Shown here: positions 23,802-32,928 of the stretch, in pieces | Position numbering within the stretch: position 1 is the stretch's first letter | Layout of the letters: each line of letters starts with the position of its first letter | Source: Bradyrhizobium sp. CER78 | GTDB lineage: Bacteria > Pseudomonadota > Alphaproteobacteria > Rhizobiales > Xanthobacteraceae | NCBI RefSeq assembly: GCF_029846235.1 | Contig: NZ_JARVWP010000003.1 | Coordinates: 310,001-374,000 of the forward strand | DNA: 64,000 nt | Direction: 5' to 3' | Program-made: the position numbers and the translations under genes | Notes under the pieces: generated by a model | What the model was told of the DNA's origin: nothing | Seen by the model: only the letters and a program-made list of their open reading frames with translations | Databases searched by the model: none

Positions 23802-25121
23802 TTAGTTTTTCTCGATCCGGATCACCTGCGGCCGGCCGCTGATGACCTTATCGCGCTGCACTGCGGCCAGCGCACGATGTACGGCATCCTCGCTGGTCGC
23901 ATAGGTAATCAGAATGACCGGAACCGGTGAAGGTTTTTTGGCCGCACCGTTCACATCGACGCCATCCGGATGCCGCTGCACGATGGATTCCAGAGATATC
24001 TTCTGTTCCGCAAGGCGGGTGGCGATTGTTGCGGCAGTGCCTGCAAGATCGCGCGCCATCAGGCGGATATAATAGCCGCCCTCATGGCGTTCCATCGGCG
24101 CCTTGGTGGTGTCGCGCAACCGCTCCACCGGACGGCCGAACGGCTTGGCGCGGATGCCACGCGCGACGTCGGCGATGTCGGCGACCACGGCCGAGGCGGT
24201 CGCGCCGCCGCCGGCGCCAGGGCCTACCAGCGTGATCGGCGGAATGCCATCGCCGTCGATCGCGACCGCGTTGGTGACGCCCATCACCTGCGCGATCGAG
24301 GATGATTTCGGCACCATGGTCGGGTGCACGCGCTGCTCAATGCCCTTTGCCGTGCGCACGGCCACGCCGAGCAGCTTGACCCGGTAACCGAGTTCCGAAG
24401 CCGCCTTGAGGTCTTCCGGCGTGATCGAGGAGATGCCTTCGACATAAACCGCGCTTTCCGCAACCTTGGTTCCGAAGGCGAGGCTCGCCAGGATCGCAAG
24501 CTTCTGCGCGGTGTCGTGACCATCAACGTCGAACGACGGATTGGCTTCGGCATAGCCGAGACGCTGGGCGTCCTTCAGGCATTCCTCGAACGACAATCCC
24601 TCCTGCTCCATCCGGGTCAGGATGTAATTGCAGGTGCCGTTCAGGATTCCGTAGACGCGGTTGACGCTGGTGCCGGCGAGGCCCTCGCGCAGCGTCTTGA
24701 TGACCGGGATCGCCGCACCGACCGCCGCCTCGAAGTTCAGCGCGCCGCCGTGCTTCTCGGCGGCTGCGGCGAGACGCAGTCCATGCTTGGCGATCAGCGC
24801 CTTGTTGGCGGTGACGACCGACTTGCCCGCCTTCAGCGCGGTCTCGATCGCGGACAGCGCGGGATCGCCGGCGCCGCCCATCAGCTCGACGAAGCAGTCG
24901 ATGTTGGGATCTTCGGCCAGCGCCTCGGGGCTCTTCGCCCAGGCGATGTCGCGCAGGTCGAGGCCGCGCTTCTTGGCTTTCGAGCGCGCCGTGACGGCGA
25001 CGACGCGAACGGACCGGCCGCTGCGCTCGGCCAGCGCCCGTCCTTGCGTTTCGATGAGGCGGACGACATCGGCACCGACGGTGCCGAGCCCCGCTATGCC
25101 CACGTTCAGGGGTGCGACCAT
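23802..25121 (-). CDS. hom: Homoserine dehydrogenase
   Basis: The protein has 439 residues: an N-terminal Rossmann domain (GIAGLGTVGADVV), a catalytic domain with the signature GILNGTCNYILTRM and the YAEANPSFDVDG segment, and a C-terminal ACT domain from about residue 350 for threonine feedback. It reduces aspartate semialdehyde to homoserine, the branch to Thr, Met and Ile. It is 38 bases after the AlaC-like aminotransferase gene and probably in its operon. Confidence 0.97.
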   Translation of the reverse strand: MVAPLNVGIAGLGTVGADVVRLIETQGRALAERSGRSVRVVAVTARSKAKKRGLDLRDIAWAKSPEALAEDPNIDCFVELMGGAGDPALSAIETALKAGKSVVTANKALIAKHGLRLAAAAEKHGGALNFEAAVGAAIPVIKTLREGLAGTSVNRVYGILNGTCNYILTRMEQEGLSFEECLKDAQRLGYAEANPSFDVDGHDTAQKLAILASLAFGTKVAESAVYVEGISSITPEDLKAASELGYRVKLLGVAVRTAKGIEQRVHPTMVPKSSSIAQVMGVTNAVAIDGDGIPPITLVGPGAGGGATASAVVADIADVARGIRAKPFGRPVERLRDTTKAPMERHEGGYYIRLMARDLAGTAATIATRLAEQKISLESIVQRHPDGVDVNGAAKKPSPVPVILITYATSEDAVHRALAAVQRDKVISGRPQVIRIEKN

Positions 25122-25159
25122 GGATTTAAGGGACCTGGAGATTTAGCAACCTGGAAGGA

Positions 25160-26380
25160 TTAGCGTCGGTTGGCGAGAGGAACGACGTTGTGCAACGTTT
25201 CGATGCCGCTTTCAAGGAAGCGGCGCACGCCGCGCGCGGCCTGCCGGATGCGCTGCTCGTTCTCCACCATCGCGATGCGGACATAGCCCTCGCCGTGCTC
25301 GCCGAACGCGACGCCCGGCGACACCACGACGCCGGATTTCTCCACCATCAGGGTTGCGAACTGCATGCTGCCGACCGCCTCGAACTCCTTGGGCAGCGGC
25401 GCCCAGGCGAACATCGAGGCCTGCGGCGGCGGAATGTCCCAGCCGGCGCGGCCAAATGACTCAACCAGCGCGTCGCGCCGCTTGCGATAGGTGTCGCGCA
25501 TCTCGCGGATGCAGTCGTCGGGACCGTTCAGCGCCGCGGTCGCCGCCACCTGGACCGGCGTGAAGGCGCCGTAATCGAGGTAGGATTTGACCCGCGCCAG
25601 CGCTGCGATGATGCGCTCGTTGCCGACCGCAAAGCCCATGCGCCAGCCGGCCATCGAGAACGTCTTCGACATCGAGGTGAATTCGACGGTCACGTCGATC
25701 GCGCCGGGCACCTGCAGCACCGACGGCGGCGGCTTGTCCTCGTCGAAATAGACTTCGGCGTAGGCGAGATCGGACAGGATGAAGATGTCGTGCTTCTTCG
25801 CGAACGCGACCAGATCCTTGTAGAAGTCGAGGTCGGCGACATAGGCGGTCGGGTTCGACGGATAGCAGACGATCAGCGCGATCGGCTTCGGGATCGAATG
25901 GACGATCGCCCGCTCGACCGCCTCGAAGAATTGCGGCGTCGGCTCCGAGGGCACCGAGCGGATCACGCCGCCCGCCATCAGGAAGCCGAACGCATGGATC
26001 GGATAGCTCGGGTTCGGGCACAGCACGACGTCGCCGGGCGCGGTGATCGCCTGTGCAACGTTGGCAAACCCCTCCTTCGAGCCGAGTGTCGCAACGACCT
26101 GGGTATCGGGGTTCAGCTTGACGCCGAAGCGGCGCGCGTAATAGGCGGCCTGAGCCTTGCGCAGGCCATTGATGCCGCGGGAGGCCGAGTAGCGGTCAGT
26201 CCGCGGCTTGCCCAGCGTCTCCTTGAGCTTCTCGATGACATGCGGCGGGGTCGGCAGGTCCGGATTGCCCATGCCCATGTCGATGATGTCGGCCCCGGCG
26301 TTGCGCGCGGCCGCCTTGGCCTGGTTGACCTTTTCAAAGACGTAAGGCGGCAGACGGCGAATGCGGTAAAAATCTTCCAT
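25160..26380 (-). CDS. AlaC-type class I/II aminotransferase
   Basis: The protein has 406 residues. It is a PLP fold-type I enzyme: DMGMGNPDLPTP at the start, SASRGINGLR, NPSYPIH, and the PLP lysine in SMSKTFSMAGWRMG at about residue 239. The sequence matches the group often named LL-diaminopimelate aminotransferase, whose closest characterised relative is E. coli AlaC, a glutamate-pyruvate aminotransferase. Neighbours in amino acid metabolism (hom) fit either use. I give no symbol because the reaction is not certain. Confidence 0.88.
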   Translation of the reverse strand: MEDFYRIRRLPPYVFEKVNQAKAAARNAGADIIDMGMGNPDLPTPPHVIEKLKETLGKPRTDRYSASRGINGLRKAQAAYYARRFGVKLNPDTQVVATLGSKEGFANVAQAITAPGDVVLCPNPSYPIHAFGFLMAGGVIRSVPSEPTPQFFEAVERAIVHSIPKPIALIVCYPSNPTAYVADLDFYKDLVAFAKKHDIFILSDLAYAEVYFDEDKPPPSVLQVPGAIDVTVEFTSMSKTFSMAGWRMGFAVGNERIIAALARVKSYLDYGAFTPVQVAATAALNGPDDCIREMRDTYRKRRDALVESFGRAGWDIPPPQASMFAWAPLPKEFEAVGSMQFATLMVEKSGVVVSPGVAFGEHGEGYVRIAMVENEQRIRQAARGVRRFLESGIETLHNVVPLANRR

Positions 26381-26597
26381 GGGACCCTTGCTCCGACAAC
26401 CGCGACGCCAGAATCGCCTCCCTTTGCTGGCTTTTCGGAAGCCTGCACGGCCTCTTACAGAAATCGCCTCAAAATCAATGACTTAGAGCGAATTCAGGGG
26501 CGCGATCTGGGGACTGCGGCCGGATCTGCGGTTGAATTGGATTTCTTTTAGCACGGACGCCGGGCGGCGCCAGCGCTGATCGCCGGTTGGGGCGGGC

Positions 26598-26873
26598 TCA
26601 CTTGCCGGCCTGGGCAGCCGTCGAGGCCTGGCGCTCGCGCACGGCAATCAGTTCCTGCTCGATCTTGGCCTGATCCGCCGGCTTGATCGTCGGATCGGCC
26701 CGGTCGGGCGGCAGGTCGTGGACCGGGAGGTAGCCGTTGGCATCCTTTTGACGCGCAGGCGCGTCGGCCGGCATTGCCATATCGGCGATCGTGCTCGCGC
26801 ACCCGCCCAGCGCCACCAATGACGCGAGCAGCACTGCGACCGCGAGCCCCCTGTTCTTTTGATCGACCGGCAT
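26598..26873 (-). CDS. Small putative lipoprotein (91 aa)
   Basis: From ATG 26873 the protein has 91 residues: a short basic N-terminus, the hydrophobic core LAVAVLLASLVAL and the lipobox LGGC at about residue 24. The mature tail is hydrophilic (PADAPARQKDANGYLPVHDLPPDR) and ends in a predicted helix. No domain. Likely anchored in the inner or outer membrane. It is divergent from phaC. An upstream start at 26906 is possible but gives an atypical signal. Confidence 0.68.
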   Translation of the reverse strand: MPVDQKNRGLAVAVLLASLVALGGCASTIADMAMPADAPARQKDANGYLPVHDLPPDRADPTIKPADQAKIEQELIAVRERQASTAAQAGK

Positions 26874-27005
26874 GCGCCGAATTGTCCCCAACAAGCTAGC
26901 GCGCACGTCGCACGGTTGCCGACACGGGTCGCACTGGTACGAGCCTTGCAGCGTCCCCGCTGCGTTAATCCCAGCTTTAGTCGTTTCAAACCATTGTCGC
27001 CCGAA

Positions 27006-27018
27006 ACGCTTAAAGCGT
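27006..27018. promoter_or_regulatory. Palindrome in the phaC upstream region
   Basis: ACGCTT and AAGCGT flank a single A, forming a perfect 13-bp palindrome about 150 bases before the phaC start, between phaC and the divergent lipoprotein gene. It could be an operator. No regulator is assigned. Confidence 0.35.
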
Positions 27019-27166
27019 GAACAACAAAAGCGACCCCTGAGGCTTCAATATGACGGAACAAAGATTTTTTGTCGCACCGCAACAGAGCGAAACATCGGAT
27101 TTTCACTGATTTTCGTTGCCGCACCGCGCGATGACGCCCCCCAAACGACGCGATATTGTCCTTCAG

Positions 27167-28975
27167 ATGAGCAACGTCAGCACCGACACCCAAGCCACCC
27201 CGAAATTCAACGCCGAAGCCTTCGCCATGAACATCGCGCGGGCGATGGAGAGCAGCGGCCAGGCGCTGGCAGCCTATCTCAAGCCGCGCCAGACCGGAGA
27301 AGTCCGCGACAATCCGCCGAACGAGCTTGGTGAGGTCATCAAGACCTTCAGCGTGATCGCCGAATACTGGCTGTCCGACAAGGAGCGCGCCTCCTCGCTG
27401 CAAATGCAGCTCGGCAAGGATTACCTCGATCTCTGGGGCTCGGCGGTGCGCCGCATGGCCGGCGAAGCCGATGCCAAGCCCGCGATCGCGCCGGCCCCGC
27501 GCGACAAGCGCTTCCAGGATCCGGAGTGGAAGTCGAATCAGTTCTTCGACTTCATCCTGCAACTTTACCTGCTGACCTCGAAATGGGCGCAGCAGCTGGT
27601 CAACGACGCCGACGGGATCGATCCGCACACCCGCAAGAAGGCCGAGTTCTATGTCCAGCAGATCACCAACGCGCTGGCGCCGTCGAACTTCGTCTTGACC
27701 AATCCGGAAGTGCTGCGCGCCACGGTCGAGACCAACGGCGACAATCTGGTGCGCGGCATGAAGATGCTCGCCGAGGATATCGAAGCCGGCCACGGCACGC
27801 TGAAGATCCGCCAGTCCGATTCGAGCAATCTCGAGGTCGGCGTCAACATGGCGACGACGCCGGGCAAGGTGATCTACCAGAACGAGCTGATGCAGCTGAT
27901 CCAGTATTCGCCGGCAACGGAGAACGTGCTGCGCACGCCGCTGCTGATCGTGCCGCCATGGATCAACAAGTTCTACATCCTCGATCTGCGCCCCGAGAAA
28001 TCCTACATCAAATGGTGCGTCGACCAGGGCATCACGGTGTTCGTGATCTCCTGGGTCAATCCGGACAAGGAACTCGGCAAGAAGACCTGGGCCGACTACA
28101 TGACCGAAGGCCCGCTCACGGCGATGGACGTGATCGAGAAGGTCACCGGCGAGATGAAGGTGCACACCGCCGGCTATTGCGTCGGCGGCACCATGCTCGC
28201 CTCGACGCTCGCCTATCTCGCCGAGAAGCGCCGCCAGCGCGTGACGTCGGCGACGTTCTTTGCCGCGCAGGTCGACTTCACCCACGCCGGCGACCTCCTG
28301 GTGTTCGTCGACGAGGACCAGATCTCGGCGCTGGAACGCGACATGCAGGAATCCGGCGTGCTCGAAGGCAGCAAGATGGCGATGGCCTTCAACATGCTGC
28401 GCTCCAACGACCTGATCTGGTCGTATGTCGTGAACAACTACCTGAAGGGCCAGCCGCCCTCCTCGTTCGACCTGCTGCACTGGAATTCGGATGCGACGCG
28501 GATGCCGTCGTCGAACCACTCCTACTACTTGCGCAACTGCTATCTGGAGAACCGGCTGTCGACGGGCACCATGGTGCTCGACAACACCTTGCTCGATCTG
28601 TCGAAGGTGAAGGTTCCGGTCTACAACCTCGCCGCACGCGAGGATCACATCGCGCCGGCGGAATCGGTGCTGTACGGTTCGCAGTTCTTCGGCGGCCCGG
28701 TGAAATATGTGCTGTCCGGCTCCGGCCATATCGCCGGCGTGGTCAACCCGCCCGCCTCGAAGAAGTACCAGTACTGGACCAACGACAACATCAAAGACAT
28801 GAAGCTCGCCGATTGGCTGAAGGGCGCCGAGGAGCACAAGGGTTCGTGGTGGCCCGACTGGCGCGGCTGGCTGGAGAGCCATGATCCGGAGACGGTGCCG
28901 GCGCGCATCGTCGGCTCGAACGGAACGCAGGTGCTCGAGGACGCTCCGGGCAGCTATGTCCGCGTCCGCGCGTAG
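27167..28975 (+). CDS. phaC: Class I poly(3-hydroxyalkanoate) synthase
   Basis: The protein has 602 residues from ATG 27167. It contains the lipase-like box GYCVGG with catalytic Cys338, followed by Asp493 in REDHIAP and His521 in GSGHIAG. The N-terminal domain (about 1-220) is typical of class I PhaC. It polymerises 3-hydroxyacyl-CoA to storage polyester granules in the cytoplasm. There is no phaA, phaB, phaR or phasin gene nearby, so it is not in a classical operon here. Rhizobia often carry several phaC paralogues. Confidence 0.96.
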   Translation: MSNVSTDTQATPKFNAEAFAMNIARAMESSGQALAAYLKPRQTGEVRDNPPNELGEVIKTFSVIAEYWLSDKERASSLQMQLGKDYLDLWGSAVRRMAGEADAKPAIAPAPRDKRFQDPEWKSNQFFDFILQLYLLTSKWAQQLVNDADGIDPHTRKKAEFYVQQITNALAPSNFVLTNPEVLRATVETNGDNLVRGMKMLAEDIEAGHGTLKIRQSDSSNLEVGVNMATTPGKVIYQNELMQLIQYSPATENVLRTPLLIVPPWINKFYILDLRPEKSYIKWCVDQGITVFVISWVNPDKELGKKTWADYMTEGPLTAMDVIEKVTGEMKVHTAGYCVGGTMLASTLAYLAEKRRQRVTSATFFAAQVDFTHAGDLLVFVDEDQISALERDMQESGVLEGSKMAMAFNMLRSNDLIWSYVVNNYLKGQPPSSFDLLHWNSDATRMPSSNHSYYLRNCYLENRLSTGTMVLDNTLLDLSKVKVPVYNLAAREDHIAPAESVLYGSQFFGGPVKYVLSGSGHIAGVVNPPASKKYQYWTNDNIKDMKLADWLKGAEEHKGSWWPDWRGWLESHDPETVPARIVGSNGTQVLEDAPGSYVRVRA

Positions 28976-29035
28976 CGCCGAGTCTTCGCGTACTGCAAGG
29001 CTTGGCGTAGCGCCAAGTCTCGTAGCGCCAAGTCT
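28971..29035. repeat. Short 15-bp direct repeats after phaC
   Basis: CGTAGCGCCAAGTCT occurs in tandem at 29006-29020 and 29021-29035. A variant with one substitution starts at 28971 and contains the phaC stop codon. An inverted half (GGCTTGGCG) lies between. It is probably a local duplication of the gene end. Confidence 0.8.
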
Positions 29036-29098
29036 TCCGCTCAGCTATAAACAGACGATCCCGACGGTCGGGAATCGAATTCACGTGAGGGGGAGACG

Positions 29099-29497
29099 AT
29101 GACGCGCGAACTGTTCTGGCTGTCGCTGACGGTGATCCTGACCGGGCTGTTGTGGATCCCCTACATCATCAACCGCTGCCAGGTCCGCGGCCTCTCCGGC
29201 GCGATGGGTAACCCCTCGCGCACCGACAAGCCGCATGCCGAATGGGCCAACCGGCTGATGTTTGCGCATGACAATGCAGTCGAGAACCTCGTGATTTTCG
29301 CGCCGCTGGTGCTGATCCTCAACGCGGCCGACTACTCCACCAAATGGACCGTGCTGGCCTGCGCCGTCTATTTCTGGGCCCGCGTCGCCCATCTGATCGT
29401 TTACACGCTCGGCCTGCCGGTGTTCCGCACCCTGGCCTTCACGGTCGGCTTCCTCGCCCAGGCGGTGCTGGCACTCGCGATCTTCAAGGCGCTTTGA
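29099..29497 (+). CDS. MAPEG-family membrane protein
   Basis: This encodes 132 residues with four predicted membrane helices. The family signature is visible in the cytoplasmic loop (RTDKPHAEWANRLMFAHDNAVENL), where the Glu-Asn pair contacts glutathione in MAPEG enzymes. The remaining helices contain FAPLVLIL and ARVAHLIVYTLG. Bacterial members may act on hydroperoxides or lipid electrophiles with glutathione. The start ATG 29099 is preceded by GAGGGGGAG. Confidence 0.88.
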   Translation: MTRELFWLSLTVILTGLLWIPYIINRCQVRGLSGAMGNPSRTDKPHAEWANRLMFAHDNAVENLVIFAPLVLILNAADYSTKWTVLACAVYFWARVAHLIVYTLGLPVFRTLAFTVGFLAQAVLALAIFKAL

Positions 29498-29625
29498 CGC
29501 AGCCAATTCCTCCCGATTGCCGCTACGGCCGCACCGCTGGCACGGGGCTATGAACTCCCGAGGAGGTGTGGCGCTGCCAGACAATGGCAGGTTGCTGGCG
29601 TAGCGGCCGGCGTTGGAATGGTCCG

Positions 29626-30141
29626 ATGCTCCCCCTTGACGATCCTCGCTGGAGTGAGTTGCGGCACGCTTACGGTGATGCCGCCGATGTGCCGGGCCTG
29701 CTGCGGGCGCTGGCATCATTTACGGGGCCGAAGGCAAATCATCAGGACGAGCCGTGGTTCAGCCTATGGTCGAGTCTGTGCCATCAGGGCGACGCGTATA
29801 CCGCCTCGTACGTAGCAGTTCCACATATCGTACAGATTGCGAGCGAGGCGGAGGGGCCGGTCGATTTCTCATTTTTTCAGCTGCCCGCCGCCATTGAAGT
29901 AGCGCGCCAGACTGGGCGCGGACCGGATATCCCAAAAGCTCATGCGGACGATTACCACCGGTCGATCGCGAGACTGATCGAAAACGTAAGCCTTCACCGG
30001 AACGAAGATTGGGACCAGTCTATGCTCCTGGCAGCGGCGGCGGCACAGGCTGTCGCAAAAGGGCATATCGACGTCGCTGAAGCGCTGCTGAACTTGGATG
30101 CCAACTGGATCGCCAAAATCAACAATTGCGAGTTCGACTAA
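29626..30141 (+). CDS. Hypothetical protein, unknown family
   Basis: This encodes 171 residues from ATG 29626; an earlier in-frame start at 29566 adds 20 residues without a better ribosome site. It is soluble, with many Trp, Tyr and His: LDDPRWSELRHAYGDA, DEPWFSLWSSLCHQGD, YTASYVAVPHIVQIA. Its second half is helical and Ala-rich (MLLAAAAAQAVAKGHIDVAEALL). The pattern of paired helices resembles HEAT-like or immunity-type proteins, but I cannot assign it. Use of TTT, TCA and similar codons is a little higher than in its neighbours, hinting at a different history. Confidence 0.65.
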   Translation: MLPLDDPRWSELRHAYGDAADVPGLLRALASFTGPKANHQDEPWFSLWSSLCHQGDAYTASYVAVPHIVQIASEAEGPVDFSFFQLPAAIEVARQTGRGPDIPKAHADDYHRSIARLIENVSLHRNEDWDQSMLLAAAAAQAVAKGHIDVAEALLNLDANWIAKINNCEFD

Positions 30142-30191
30142 GCTTTGCCGGCGTCAGAGCGGCCATGGCTGCGCGTCTGCATGTTTTCGGC

Positions 30192-30785
30192 TTAGCCCTC
30201 GCCCTTGCGCACCACGATATGCAGCATCGTCGCGGGCGCCTCGTCAAAACTCTTGATCTCGCTGGTGTCGGACGAGACCTGCGTCCACGCCCCTGACGCT
30301 GCGTAGGTCGCCGCCAGCCAATCGGCCTCCGGATAATTGTAATAGCGGCCGATGCTGTCACGACCATCGCCATGGCCGATCTTGTAGCTTGCGTAGAAGA
30401 CGCCACCGGGTTTCAGCGCGCGATGGATGCGGCCGAGGATGCCGGCGAGTTCGTCGCGCGGCACGTGCAGCAGGCAGGCGCTCGCCCAGACGCCGTCATA
30501 GGCCTCGCGATCCCCGAGCTCGTCGAACCGCATCGCCTCGACGGGATGGTTGATGCGGCGCGTCGCGACCTCGGCCATCTCCGGCGAGCCATCGGTCGCG
30601 CGCAGCACGAAGCCTTCCGCGAGCATGACGGCGGCATGATTGCCGGCGCCGCAGCCGAGTTCGAGGATCGCCCCGCCCGGCGGCAACAGCTTGAGAAAGC
30701 CGATCAACCGGGTGGACGGTGCTTTCGCCCATCCGGCATAGGCCTCGGCATTGCGCCGGTAGAATTGCAGCGTGGCGTCGTCCAC
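30192..30785 (-). CDS. Class I SAM-dependent methyltransferase
   Basis: The protein has 197 residues from GTG 30785. The SAM-binding motif I is LELGCGAGNHA (41-51), followed by an acidic residue in RATDGSPEM and ACLLHVPRDEL as motif IV. The substrate is unknown; the compact size suggests a small-molecule target. It starts 14 bases after the stop of the argC-type gene on the same strand and is probably co-transcribed. Confidence 0.87.
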   Translation of the reverse strand: MDDATLQFYRRNAEAYAGWAKAPSTRLIGFLKLLPPGGAILELGCGAGNHAAVMLAEGFVLRATDGSPEMAEVATRRINHPVEAMRFDELGDREAYDGVWASACLLHVPRDELAGILGRIHRALKPGGVFYASYKIGHGDGRDSIGRYYNYPEADWLAATYAASGAWTQVSSDTSEIKSFDEAPATMLHIVVRKGEG

Positions 30786-30799
30786 GATGCGTCCTCGCG

Positions 30800-31777
30800 T
30801 CAGCTGTCGGCCAGACCGAGCATCAATCGCATGTTCTGCACGGCGGCACCCGAGGCGCCCTTGCCCAGATTGTCGAGCCGGGCAACCAGCAGCGCCTGGC
30901 GATGCTTGTCGTTGGCGAACACATAAAGCTCGAGCTGGTTGGTCTCGTTGAGCGCTTCCGGCTCGATCTTGCCGCTCGCGGCGGCCTCGTTCTGGAGCGG
31001 CATCGCCGAGACGTATTTGCTGCCGGCATACCACTTCGCCAGTACCGCCTGCAGATCGGCTCCATCAGGCTTGCCCGGCAGCGCGTCGAGCTGCAGCGGC
31101 ACCGACACCAGCATGCCCTGCCGGTAGTTGCCGACCGACGGGATGAACAGCGGCCGCCGCGTCAGATGCGAGTAGAGCTGCATCTCCGGCACGTGCTTGT
31201 GCTCGAAGCCGAGGCCGTAGAGATGGAAGGCCGGCGCCGAGCCGTCCTCGAAGCTCGCGATCATCGACTTGCCGCCGCCCGAATAGCCGCTCACCGCATT
31301 GATGGTGACGGGATAATCGGCGGGCAGCAGGCCGGCATCGACGATCGGCCGCAGCAGCGCGATCGCGCCGGTCGGATAGCAGCCGGGATTGGAGACCTTC
31401 TGCGCGTTGCGGATCTTGTCGGCCTGGCCGGGCGCGAGCTCGGCGAAGCCATAGGCCCAGTCCGGCGCGACCCGATAGGCGGTCGAGGCGTCGAGCACTT
31501 TCGGCGCAGCATTCCCCATGGTGTCGATCAGCGCGACGGTCTCCTTGGCGGCGTCGTCAGGCAGGCAGAGGATCACGAGATCCACCTCCTCCATCAGCGC
31601 GCGCTTGGCACCGGCATCCTTCCGCTTGTCCTCGGCGATATGCTTCACCGCGACATCGCCGATCGAATGCAGCCGCTCCTGGATGCCGAGGCCGGTGGTG
31701 CCGGACGCGCCATCGACGAACACGGCCTTGGTCGCACCGCCCTTGGTTTTCGGCTGATCAGTATCGGTGAGGGTCAT
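30800..31777 (-). CDS. argC: N-acetyl-gamma-glutamyl-phosphate reductase, type 2
   Basis: The protein has 325 residues. It opens with an NADP-binding GASGTTGLGIQERL and keeps the catalytic Cys133 in SNPGCYPTG and the GYSGGGKSM segment. Its length and the compact N-terminal domain fit the type 2 ArgC group. It reduces N-acetylglutamyl phosphate to the semialdehyde in arginine synthesis. A second, type 1 enzyme is encoded about 100 bases upstream at 31882-32928, so this cell should have two versions of one step. Confidence 0.92.
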   Translation of the reverse strand: MTLTDTDQPKTKGGATKAVFVDGASGTTGLGIQERLHSIGDVAVKHIAEDKRKDAGAKRALMEEVDLVILCLPDDAAKETVALIDTMGNAAPKVLDASTAYRVAPDWAYGFAELAPGQADKIRNAQKVSNPGCYPTGAIALLRPIVDAGLLPADYPVTINAVSGYSGGGKSMIASFEDGSAPAFHLYGLGFEHKHVPEMQLYSHLTRRPLFIPSVGNYRQGMLVSVPLQLDALPGKPDGADLQAVLAKWYAGSKYVSAMPLQNEAAASGKIEPEALNETNQLELYVFANDKHRQALLVARLDNLGKGASGAAVQNMRLMLGLADS

Positions 31778-31881
31778 GGCACGTTCCTTTCAAGCTCATT
31801 CGTTTCGTTTGCTAGCACATCTGGCCGCGCCTGCGCCGCCAATAGATTAAGCGCATCCTCGTGCGCGACAATAACTCCCGC

Positions 31882-32928
31882 TCACGGAAACAGCGCGATC
31901 TGCTCCAGCCCGGTGGTTTCGGGCAAGCCGAACATCAAGTTCATGTTCTGGATCGCCTGTCCGGCCGAGCCCTTCACAAGATTATCGAGCGTCGAGAGCA
32001 CGATGGCGCGGTTCTTGATCCGGTCGGCAACGACGCCGATCTGAACGTAATTCGAACCGCGCACGTTCTGCGTCTGCGGCAGCACGCCCTTCTTCGTCAC
32101 ATATACGAACGGCTCATTGGCGTAGGCCTTTTCCAGCTCGGCGCGCAAATCGTCCGGCGTAGCCCCGTTGAGCTTGACATAGGATGTGCAGAACTCACCA
32201 CGCGCCATCGGAATGAGATGCGGGGTGAAGTTCACGGTCACGGCCGAGCCCGCGGCTGCACCGATCTCCTGCTCGATCTCCGCCGAGTGTCGATGGCTTC
32301 CGATCGAATAGGGCGACAACCCTTCGCCGACCTCGCTGAACAGCGTGTTCTGTTTCAGTCCGCGTCCGGCGCCGGTGACGCCCGACTTTGCATCGATGAT
32401 GATGTCGTCGACGTCGATCAGCTTTGCCTTCGCCAGCGGAACAAGCGCCAGCAGCACTGCGGTCGGATAGCAGCCGGGACAGGCCACCAGCCGCGCGGCC
32501 GTGATCTGCTCCCGGTAGAGTTCAGTCAGCCCATAGACGGCCTCGCCCTGCAATTCGAGCGCCCGGTGCTCATGGCCGTACCATTGCGCGTAGCTGTCCT
32601 GGTTGCGCAGCCGGAAATCCGCGGACATGTCGAGGATCTTGATTGCGGGATTGGCTTTGAGCACCGCAGCGATGATCTCCTGCGTCGTCCCGTGCGGCAG
32701 TCCGCAGAACACGGCATCCAGCCGTGTCCAGTCGACCTTTTCCCATTCCACGAGTTTCGGCAGGTCGAGCATGAAGAAGTGAGGAAACACCTCGCTCATC
32801 GTCTTGCCGGCATGGGTGTTGGCGGTAAGCGCGGTGATCTCGGCATTCGGGTGCCGCGCCAACAGGCGCACCGCATCGGAGCCGGTGTAGCCGGACGCGC
32901 CCAGGATGCCGACTTTCTTCTTCGTCAT
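31882..32928 (-). CDS. argC: N-acetyl-gamma-glutamyl-phosphate reductase, type 1
   Basis: The protein has 348 residues from ATG 32928. It has GILGASGYTGSDAVRLL at the N-terminus, the catalytic Cys153 in ACPGCYPTA, DAKSGVTGAG, and a HRHSAEIEQE histidine. This is the longer type 1 form of ArgC. Its ATG shares a base with the TGA of the PaiB-like gene (TGATG), so translation is coupled. The adjacent type 2 argC catalyses the same reaction. Confidence 0.94.
   Translation of the reverse strand: MTKKKVGILGASGYTGSDAVRLLARHPNAEITALTANTHAGKTMSEVFPHFFMLDLPKLVEWEKVDWTRLDAVFCGLPHGTTQEIIAAVLKANPAIKILDMSADFRLRNQDSYAQWYGHEHRALELQGEAVYGLTELYREQITAARLVACPGCYPTAVLLALVPLAKAKLIDVDDIIIDAKSGVTGAGRGLKQNTLFSEVGEGLSPYSIGSHRHSAEIEQEIGAAAGSAVTVNFTPHLIPMARGEFCTSYVKLNGATPDDLRAELEKAYANEPFVYVTKKGVLPQTQNVRGSNYVQIGVVADRIKNRAIVLSTLDNLVKGSAGQAIQNMNLMFGLPETTGLEQIALFP

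Noticed and set aside
26648..28882. 744-residue open frame on the minus strand
   Set aside because: It is antisense to phaC, which has its catalytic residues. The sequence is low-complexity and has no recognisable motifs.
28971..29035. CRISPR-like array
   Set aside because: Only three 15-bp units, two of them directly abutting, with no spacers of constant length and no cas genes.
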